Assembly (NCBI GenBank): GCA_043228905.1
Contig: JBHGNT010000020.1
Location: forward strand, 12,958,001 to 13,022,000
DNA length: 64,000 nt
Direction: 5' to 3'
DNA from: Azolla caroliniana
Lineage: Eukaryota; Polypodiophyta
Positions 56,214-64,000 of the stretch are shown here, piece by piece; within the stretch, counting starts at the first letter, position 1, and each line of letters starts with the position of its first letter. The notes beneath the pieces were generated by a model. It searched no databases. It was given only the letters and a program-made list of their open reading frames with translations, and was not told the DNA's origin. The translations under genes and the position numbers were made by a program.

Positions 56214-57074
56214 TCAACATCCAAGATGTTACCTTGACCGAAGTAGCAATCCAAACTTTTTGACGCATCTGTGGGACTTTAGCACTCAAAATATCTGCTG
56301 ATAACAAAGTCTCATAATAAGCGGCTACAATATGCCTCATTTCAACTCTATCGGTTGTGACAGAACCGTCACATCTTTTCAACTTCACAATCTGAATATT
56401 ATTTCTTTTGGACATAACATTTTGGAAATTTTCTTTTGACATGGCGTCACCTTTTGCACACCATCTTGTTGCAAATGCTTGAAAAGAAAATTGAGCACAT
56501 TTTTGTTGTAATGAAGAAAACAACATCATAACATTTTGCAATTCAGAATGAATATATTGAGAATGAGGTTGTTTTTCTTGCAAAATTTGAAGAGAAGCCA
56601 AACCTCTCTTAGCATTCAACAAGCCTCTATTGATGTACAAAGAAGTTGGAGACTGCAATAAAATCATTCAGCAATTTCTAACAATTAGAATCACTAGTAG
56701 CCATTCTCCAAAGTGAAAAAACTGAATGTTGCAAAGTCATATCAACAACAATAAACCTTGGCACATACAATCGAGAAATAGAAGTATGATGGTCCATACA
56801 GAATTTAAGCAGAACTGAAGAATGATTAGAGAATGAAGTGCCAGATACAATACCCCTCCGTGATCCCAAAAAAAAGAATCCAAGTAAAACCTATCTATTT
56901 TGAACAACTTGAGAGAAAGAATTCTTCGATTGGAACTTGAATATAACAATGAATCATGCATGCAAGAGAAAGTAGGAATATGCCCAAATTAGTAACTTCA
57001 TATTTGAAAATTAGTTTTTCCCACTCACGCAATTCCAAACCCGAAATAGTAACAGAAGAACCACCTAATCTATC
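56214..57074 (-). pseudogene. LINE-1 ORF2: endonuclease end and linker
   Basis: The minus strand from 57074 reads RLGGSSVTISGLELREWEKL, followed by SNHSSVLLKF in another frame. This resembles the C-terminal SDHxP box of an apurinic-type LINE endonuclease. A helical linker follows, with FATRWCAKGDAMSKENF and MRHIVAAYYETLLS, to 56214, where element D cuts it inside ...VTSWML. The protein resumes at 22608 with NQLFHPFSS in frame. Frameshifts separate the blocks near 56680 and 56890. Confidence 0.8.
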
Positions 57075-57526
57075 TGCAAAGATTTCATGTGGAAGCTTTA
57101 CACACATAACTAACTTCGCCGGTTACCAATAGAGAAATTTTGAAGGTTTAATGAAAGCTTTACACAATACACATACAGAGAGTACACGGGAGAGACAGAG
57201 AGAGCAAAACAGTAAAAACTCAAATTCAAAAATACTCAAAGACTCTTTACATATAATGCGCTCAATGAGCACTTTTATTGAAGTCCATAAAGGGTGGATA
57301 GAAGTAATGACAAGTACTTCAATCCTCGTATAGAGCATCAGACACTGACTCCCAAAAAATGTCTACGTACTAGGCTAGAGTTGTAGGCCTCCAACGGCCT
57401 ATCGGTTTCAATCCGATCGGGGTTACGATCTGGCTCTCCGATCCGCCTCTTGGTTCTAGATACCGATTCAGATACAGATCCGGATCTTCATTCCGGACTC
57501 CGATCCGGATCCGGTTGACCTCAACA
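57075..57526 (-). repeat. 3' LTR of Copia G
   Basis: Plus-strand edges TGCAAAGATTTC and GACCTCAACA; pairs with 63319-63802 with many substitutions and about 30 bp length difference. Confidence 0.88.
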
Positions 57527-57722
57527 CTCCCCCTCAAGTTTAACTTGAGGTCGGATTGTGGTGTGAATGTTTGTCGGTCCTTCCATCTGGCTCTTCCTGG
57601 TGTCTTCCCGCCTTGCTAGCACTCCTCGACCCGTCTGGTTCCTTGCACCTTGACCCTCTCGGCCGGCTTGCCTACTCATAAGGCCCAACTAAGCTCCCTC
57701 GCTACCGTGACTCTAGCGCTTC

Positions 57723-58105
57723 TCAACTCATTGGCTCCTTCGTGCCGGTGTTGACTTCTTCTACCTTCTTGTTCTCTTGGCCTTCAATTGATCCGGCTCC
57801 TTCGATTCCCGAATCAAACTGTTGAACCGAATCCGCTACCTCCAATTCGTTCTTGCTCTTGTCCGAGTTGGTTGTCTCCAACTTGTCCTTGATCTTCAGG
57901 CCCTGCACAACATCAGACCATGTCCGGGTCTTGGCCTTCTTCTTCTGGTCGGCTCTGTCCTTCTTGACTCTGCCTTCGTCGCCGCTTGTTCTGACTTGTT
58001 CGGATTCGACTTCGTTTTCATCCTTGTCTCCCCTTGTTTCGGTTGTTTCCTCCTCTCCAACTAATTGTCCAGTGCCTTTACTTGTTCCAGTTCTCCCCCT
58101 CAAGT
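57723..58105 (-). other. In-frame Lys/Glu-rich extension after Copia G RNase H
   Basis: Where the RNase H frame reaches LHLRGRTGT, the DNA is ACTTGAGGGGGAGAAC, an old-looking polypurine tract at about 58090-58105. Instead of an LTR, about 120 more codons of hydrophilic sequence follow (for example ETRGDKDENEVESEQV). The actual polypurine tract and LTR come at 57542-57527. The extension seems to have been gained between an ancestral and the present 3' end. Confidence 0.6.
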
Positions 58106-59692
58106 GCAGCATGTAGAGATGTTGTAGCCCAATCATCTTCAAAAAATGATGCAACTTGTCTGATCCAAGTGGCTTGGTGAAGATGTTGGCAACCTGCCAA
58201 TCTGTGCGAACATACTGGAGTTTGACTTCATCGCTTAGGACTTGCTCGCGCACAATGTGATAGTGCACCTCAATGTGCTTGGTGCGAGGATGAAACATGA
58301 GATTCATGGCAAGCTGCATACTGCTCATGTTGTTGTAGTAGATTGAGATCAAAGTCAATACTTCGATCTGGAGGTCATGCAGCAGCAGCTGAAGTCAGAT
58401 GGCTTCACAGGTGACGATGGTAGCGCCCCAATACTCAGCCTTAGTGCTCAAAAGAGCCATTGTCGGTTGCTTTTTGTTGCTCCATGCAACAACCGTGTTA
58501 TCAAGAGAGAACATAAAACCGAGAAGTGAACCGACAATCTGACGCATCACTGGCCTAGTTGGCATCTGTATAACTGACTAGCTTTTCGGTTATACCGTGT
58601 CGGTATAACACTCCCCGATCCTTAGTGCTGCACACATACCTCAATAGTCGGCCTCTACATAAATTGGTTGATCGCTCCAACCGAAAAGCTGATGTCGGGT
58701 CAGGTGATTGTTAAGTAAATAAGGCTTCTGACAATTTGTTGGAACCGTCTCTCGTTGTAGGCCGGTCTGGAGTCGGGACGAAGCTTCAGGTTCTAGTCCC
58801 GAGGTGTAGAGATTGGTCGGCAATCCGTCATGTCGAACTTGTACAACATATTCAACACATAGTGTCGTTGTGAGAGCAATATGTCATTGGGGGTATGGAT
58901 CACTTCAATCTTGAGGAAACAATGAAGGCCCCCCAAGTCCTTGATTTCGAATGCATCTGACAGCTGGGACTTCACTCGTCCGATTTCACCGAGTTCGGTT
59001 CTAGTGATGACTAGATCATCCACGTATAGAAGATGCACACCAGACCTTTTGGACCTCTCCAGATGAACAACAAAGAGTCGGACTTCGAGGTCGCAAAGCC
59101 CATCTTACACAAACGGTGCGTGATCCTCGAATTCCAAGCTCAAGGGCTTGCTTTAGGCCATAGAGCGACTTCTTGAGTCGGCACACTGCTAACGTGTTCA
59201 TCTCCGATTGAAATCCAGCGGGTTGGATCATATAGACTTGTTCTTCAAGGTCGCCTTGAAGAAACGCATTCTTCAGGTTCATTTGTTGAAGATGTCACCC
59301 CCTTGCCACAACAATTGCCACCACCACACGAACCGTCGTCATCTTCGTTGCCGGTGCGAAGGTCTCGTCGTCGTCGATTCCATGGGTCTGTGCATATATT
59401 TTGACCAGTAATCAGGCCATGTACTGGTTGACCGAACCTTCAATGTTGTAATTCACCTTCTATACCCACTTGCAGCCAATTGGTTTACAATGTCGAGGAG
59501 GGTCAACCACGTCCCATGAGTCGTTGGCATCAAGTGCCTACATTTCTTCCTCCATCGTGGCATGCCAATTTGTGTCCTTTGCCGCTTCTACGTAGCTCTC
59601 CGGCATACGCACTTCCGCCACTTTCGATGCACTCATTATACCCATACCGTTTGACGGGGTTCTTATGGCGGTGTCGCAAATTTTCGCATGCA

Positions 59693-60559
59693 TGTGTCAC
59701 TTGAACGGAACCGTCGGGGCCTTGGACCGGGGAGACAAAAGTAGTGAGGAAATGGGAGATTAAGAGAAAGACACAAAGAAATACACATAATTTTTTATAT
59801 AAATTAGGGTTTTTGTTTTTATTTTTTTATAATTGTTAGGCTTGACACCACGATTTCGGTGGTTATTACAGTAATTGGTTATAAATAAACCAAATGGCTA
59901 AAATAAACCGGTGAAGGCGAGTCTAGTCGGCTCCGAGTCTGACTACTTCCGACAGCTATGTTGCCTTGATTCGGAGTAGCTCTCGTGCCACTACAACCTC
60001 CCTTACACCACCGGCTACCGAGTTGACTACCAATGAGATGCTGAAGAAGTTGATGTATAAGGAACCCAAACCCTAAAATCTTGAGTAAGAAGTATAATAG
60101 AGGCAAAACTCACAAACCTTAAAATCCTAAGTCCTCTAATATGTTGAGGAGAAAAGAAAAAAAGTAGAAAGAAGCTCTCAAACCCTAACCCTTGAAGGAA
60201 AAGATAAAATAGAAAGTGATAAGGAGAAAGGGAGGCTACCAAACCCTAACCCAAGAAAAGAGGAGAAGATGAAACCCTAGTGGTACACCCAAATAAGCCC
60301 TATCCCTCCTCTCTTATAGAGGAAAGAGGCGCCTATTTTAACATTACATGCTTCTTTTTTTCCCTTTACCACAAAAATGGAACGGGAGCAAAATACTCCT
60401 TAATTCATCACAAGAGATGACTTGAACTCTACACCTCCCCATGTATACTTATAAGCCCTAACCACTAAGCTACTGCAACTTTATTCTTATTATTATATTT
60501 TCATTCATATATTACTTCATGAGATGTGCGTGAAGCTTCACTTTTTCTCACACTACACA
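59693..60559. mobile_element. Solo LTR inserted in Copia G
   Basis: 867 bp with edges TGTGTCACTT and ACTACACA and flanks TGCA (59689-59692) and TGCC (60560-60563), a 4-bp duplication with one change. Removal rejoins the Copia G protein in frame (RGVAC then MRKF). The interior is AT-rich with three AAACCCTAA telobox-like motifs (about 60067, 60180 and 60240) and a tRNA-like segment. No partner LTR was found in the window. Confidence 0.75.
60400..60480 (-). other. tRNA-like segment (SINE head) in the solo LTR
   Basis: The minus strand has an A-box-like TAGCTTAGTGGTTAGGGC (60455-60472) and a B-box GAGTTCAAGTC (60419-60429). The spacing is tRNA-like, but no full cloverleaf was confirmed. Confidence 0.5.
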
Positions 60560-63307
60560 TGCCACACCACGACATCGGGTAGATCGGCGTAACCTCTCGT
60601 TAGCCGATTTAAGGGCCCTCTTAGCCGATTCGAACTTTGTCCCCAAAGGTCCATCTTCGTTCTCTCCGTAGTCGGATTCATTGCGATCTGACTTGTCTCT
60701 ACTGGTGTTGTATTCCGGCTTCTTTGTCTTCCCCTTCTCTTTGCGCATGAACCGTCTCCTCGATTCCTTGCGCAGGGAGAGCACAATTGAGTTTCCACTA
60801 CTTGCGGCTCATCATCCTGTTGGTCTTTCCAACTCAGCTCTTCATTTGCCCTGCTCTACCGGAATGAGATCAAACTCTCATCGAGAGTACAAAATCTTCT
60901 TCCTCTTCTACCCGGATTGTTTCGGGCTCACTGGCCTCATCTTCCCGAATCGGGTGGTTAGAGTGGTCAAGGTTCAGAACGGGAGTAGGTAAGGAGTACC
61001 ATGATTCCGACTCATGGAACTCAACATCTCGACTTATTCGGACAATCTTTGTCTGGCGGTTATAACACTTATACCCCTTTTGCTCATGTAAATAGCCGAC
61101 TAATACGCACTTCTCTCATTTCGTATCTAGCTTCCTCATCTTCTCATCCGGTACATGCACATAGGCCATGCTACTGAATACCCTAAGGTGTCTTAAATTC
61201 GGTTTCTACCCGAAATACAGCTCGTCTGCTGACATCTTCTCCCTGATCCGATTCTGGATGTAGACGGCCGTCCGGACCACCTCGGCCTAGTAGAACTTGG
61301 GCATGCTTTTGTCCTCAAGTATTGCTCATGCCGCCTCGACGATCGACCAATTCTTCCTCTCAAATGTGTCGTTCTATTCCAGCATGTATCGGTAGTTGAA
61401 TTCCCGTCAAATTCCTTTCTACTGCAAATAATTGTTGAATTGTCCGGAAAAGTATTCTTTTCCACCATTCAACCGTAGGCACTTGATTTTCCTCTTCATT
61501 TCCCGTTCGACTAAATTATGTAAGTTCCGAAAACAATCGAAAACTTCGCTTTCATTTTCAATCAGGTAGATCCATGTGTGCCGCTTGTAGTCGTCGATGA
61601 AGGAGACAAAATATCGACTCCCGCCAAGACTACCGTTCTATGTCGGTCCCCATATGTCCGAATGTATTAAGTCGAGCTTGTTACAGCTCCGGTTTCGTTC
61701 GGTAGGGAATGGCAGCCTTCAAACTTTTGGGCCTTCCGGCCACTAAATTTCGGTAGTCTGACCACCACCTGTTTCGATTGTAGGTCCTCAAGCCTTTGGT
61801 AATTGACGTGGTTGATACTCTTGTGCCACATGTCGATATTCAACTCGACCTTCCATCCTTTTATGAATAAAGTGGTGCCTACGTCATTGGTGTCGAGGAT
61901 GAACATCCTCCCGTCTCGGCGCCCTTGTGCGGTGATCTGGCCCTCTTTCTCGATGAAACACCCGACTCCCAAGGTGCGTAAACCACACTTGCATGCCTTG
62001 ATCAACGATCTGTCTGACTGACACCAGGTTCTTCGTGATTGTTGAAACATGTAGTACGTTCATCAGCTTTCCCTTTTGACTGACATGACTCAAAGGGACT
62101 TCTCTGACATGATCGATCGGGTGCTCCGGTTTTCCTAGATATGAGAACCACTCTTCGTGGCTCGTCGTATGGTTAGACGTTCTAGAGTCAACGTAGCACA
62201 CTTCCTCTGATTTAGAAGTGGTCTTCTTCATCGAGTTCACCTTGTGCTTCATCGCAAAGGTTGACCCTTTTCTGGTCTTTCCAGTTCCAGATCCTTCTGA
62301 TCCTTCTGCGTACTATGAGCTCTGACAATTTCCTTGTCTGGCCTTGCCGAATCCGTATTTATCCGAATTGGCCCGCTTCTTCCAGCACTCGCTTTCCTTG
62401 TGACCTTTCTTGCCACAGTACCAACATTCCGTATCGGCCTTCGATTTCCAGTTTCTGGTGCCACCTTCACTCCCCCTCCTCATGGAGGTTCCAGAAGTGC
62501 TATCGACACTATCTTTGTGCCTCCGATTTTGCTCTTGTCGGTCGTCATTATTGCGTGCCGACCCACCTCGTCTTGCACGCCCACGGGGCCAATCCGCATC
62601 CGTGCACACCACCCGATTGTCTGATTGAGTGGTCCCTGAGCTACTCATGTGGTTTTCTTCGACCATTAGCATCGATTGCAAGTCGAAGAAGGACGGTGGT
62701 TTCTCCCGGGTGTAAATCTCCATCCGGATAGGCCTATACTTTTGCGCTAAACCACTGAGGAGATCTGGACCATCTCATCTTCGTCCACAGTCATGTTGAT
62801 GAACCCCGGCGCATCGTAGATCTCCTTTATTTTGGTGGTGTAGTCCGTAATTGTCATGCCCCTTTGCTAGATGTTGTTGAGCTCTTGTCGGAGCTACAAC
62901 TTACGGGTTGTGATACTGGTGGAGAAAATCTTTTTCAGATTTTCCCAGGCTCCTTTGAATGACTTCGCATCATTGATGTAGCCAAGCATCTAATCGTGCA
63001 CACAGGATGCAAGGCAGTACAACACCCTGCTCGCTCCTTGTTCCCATGCCGGGAAGTCCTTGTATGCCGACTCCGGCGCTACTTCATTCGCTCCATCGAC
63101 ATAACTCCAGTACCCGTGTCCCAGAAGGTATTGGTCCATCTTGTATGACCAAGATGCATAGTTGTTCCTATCGAGTTTCTCACTCGGAAGCAAGCTTGCC
63201 ATCCCTCTGTCCATTTCTTTTCTTTTAGGTCTGTTCTTACCGGAAGTTATGTTTCCTCTAGTCTTCTCAGGCTTCATGTCGGCAGCAGAGGATTTTCAAC
63301 CCTCACA

Positions 63308-63318
63308 CTCTAATACCA
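63308..63318 (-). promoter_or_regulatory. Primer-binding site of Copia G
   Basis: The minus strand reads TGGTATTAGAG directly after the 5' LTR, one mismatch from the initiator Met-tRNA complement. Confidence 0.85.
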
Positions 63319-63802
63319 TGTAAAGATTTCCTGCGGAAGCTTTCACACATAACCGACTTCATCGATTACCAATACAGAAATGTTGCAGGTTTAATGGAAG
63401 CTTTACACAATACACACAGATAGAGTACACGGGAGAGACTGAGAGAGCAGAATAGTAAAAACTCAAATTCAAAAATAATCAAAGACTCTATACATACAAT
63501 GTGCTCAGTGAGCACTTTTATACAAGTCCATAAAGGACTAATAGAAGTACTGACAAGTACTTCAATCCTCCAACAAAGCATCAGACACTAACTCCCAAAA
63601 ATATGCCTACGTACTAGGCTAGAGTCATAGGTCTCCAACAGCCTACCGGTTATAATCCAATCCAGGTTACGATCTGGCTCTCCGATCCGGCTCTTGGTTC
63701 CAGATACTGATCCGGACACCGATCCATATCTTCGTTCCAAACTCTGATCTAGCTCTAGCTTATACAATCGATCTGTATCCAGTTGAGCTTGTCCGCTCAA
63801 CA
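63319..63802 (-). repeat. 5' LTR of Copia G
   Basis: Plus-strand edges TGTAAAGATTTC and CGCTCAACA; 484 bp. Confidence 0.88.
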
Positions 63803-64000
63803 CTATTAGTAGGTCTTTCAATCATCTTCAAATCACCACACATACACCAACGTTGGGCCATTGGAAGATCTTGCAATAACATATTCCACAAATGAAATCT
63901 TCTAGTTGTAGAATTCAAAGCATAGACATTTAAAAAAACCAATCAACTTTCCATAAATAAGAATAAGCATATATTGAACTCTACCACCATGCAAGACTCC
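63803..64000 (-). pseudogene. LINE-1 ORF2: endonuclease middle part, continues off the edge
   Basis: The minus strand reads LNVYALNSTTRRFHLW, then RWCMCGDLKMIERPTN. This matches the NVYAPN...GDFN catalytic region of apurinic-type LINE endonucleases that nick target DNA. It is cut by Copia G at 63802 and resumes at 57074. The ORF start lies outside the window. Confidence 0.82.

Larger units (their letters stand above)
57723..63277 (-). pseudogene. Copia G gag-pol pseudogene
   Basis: Gag from 63277 (KLDRNNYASWSYKMDQYL). CCHC knuckle CWYCGKKGHKESEC near 62410. Protease EEVCYVDSRTSNHTTS near 62205, with DSR for DSG. GAG-pre-integrase DMWHKSINHVNY near 61810. Integrase remnants include SFIDDYKRHTWIYL near 61580. 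The linker to the reverse transcriptase is broken by a solo LTR between ...RCRGVAC and MRKFATPP; removal restores the frame. Reverse transcriptase: [17 protein letters not shown] near 59270 and [10 protein letters not shown] near 59030. RNase H: FHPRTKHIEVHYHIVREQVL near 58280. A Lys/Glu-rich tail follows RNase H in the same frame to 57723. Stops and frameshifts occur throughout. Confidence 0.85.
57075..63802 (-). mobile_element. Copia G, decayed, with 3' extension
   Basis: A 6.7-kb minus-strand Copia element with LTRs at 57075-57526 and 63319-63802. The target duplication is CTATC (57070-57074) versus CTATT (63803-63807). Removing it rejoins LINE-1 as ...MIERPTN then RLGGSSVT in frame. The Met-initiator-like primer site is TGGTATTAGAG (63308-63318, minus). 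The polypurine tract CTTGAGGGGGAG abuts the 3' LTR. A solo LTR of 867 bp is inserted at 59693-60559. Coding domains are complete in order but heavily frameshifted. Confidence 0.9.
15213..64000 (-). mobile_element. Host LINE-1 copy, split by nested insertions, runs off the right edge
   Basis: One minus-strand non-LTR element whose parts lie in order at 64000-63803, 57074-56214, 22608-about 22050 and about 17950-15213. Each break is filled by an LTR element. Excising Copia G and element D, and keeping one copy of each short flanking duplication, rejoins the LINE protein in frame. The 3' end is the poly-T tract at 15213-15239, which is the poly(A) tail in minus orientation. About 4 kb of LINE sequence is visible; the 5' end lies beyond the window. 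Stops and frameshifts show the copy is dead. Roughly 100 codons between the polymerase A and C boxes are missing at the Copia E junction. Confidence 0.85.

Overview
The window looks like nuclear DNA of a land plant. The evidence is a tandem repeat built on the plant telomere motif CCCTAAA, a decayed pentatricopeptide-repeat (PPR) gene, plant-type LTR retrotransposons with plant primer sites, hAT-like MITEs and LINE open reading frames with a C-terminal zf-RVT-like end. A fern or other seed-free plant is plausible from the style of the PPR and LINE proteins, but this is inference. No intact cellular gene was found. Almost everything recognisable is transposable element, mostly decayed.

Layout. 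1-4.6 kb: AT-rich spacer with a 69-bp telomere-motif tandem repeat (663-1236). 4.6-5.7 kb: 3' end of a LINE. 5965-10892: a non-autonomous Gypsy-like element (called A) with a gag but no polymerase. 10.9-13.3 kb: spacer. 13.3-14.7 kb: PPR pseudogene. From about 15.2 kb to the right edge, the whole window is one minus-strand LINE split by successive insertions. Read right to left, its pieces are colinear: endonuclease (64000-63803), endonuclease end and linker (57074-56214), reverse transcriptase N-terminus (22608-about 22050), then reverse transcriptase C-terminus and zinc-binding end (about 17950-15213). The breaks hold Copia G (57075-63802), the 33.6-kb element D (22609-56213) and Copia E (about 17955-22050). 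A hAT-like MITE also sits at 16103-16486. The LINE reading frame is restored across G and D when one copy of the target duplication is kept.

Element D is a nest in its own right. It carries LTRs, a gag, two consecutive retropepsin-like domains and an unknown 3' ORF, but no reverse transcriptase or integrase that I can find. Inside it lie Gypsy B (23983-30800, inserted in the D 3' ORF), an isolated Gypsy LTR (F) broken by a second hAT-like MITE, and Gypsy C (37120-53174). Gypsy C holds gag-PR-RT-RH-IN plus a long coiled-coil ORF after the integrase. It is in turn broken by a solo A-family LTR (44219-45003) and by Copia H (45198-50521). H is the only element that looks intact: a full polyprotein, LTRs with one difference found by eye, and a perfect 5-bp target duplication. 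Copia G carries a further solo LTR (59693-60559).

The nesting gives a relative order: LINE, then D, then C, then H. Only H appears able to encode a full set of retrotransposition proteins. A and D would have needed proteins in trans. The most unusual coding signals are the accessory ORFs in the 3' (envelope-like) position of C and D, the doubled protease region of D, and an acidic/lysine-rich tail fused in frame to RNase H of Copia G.
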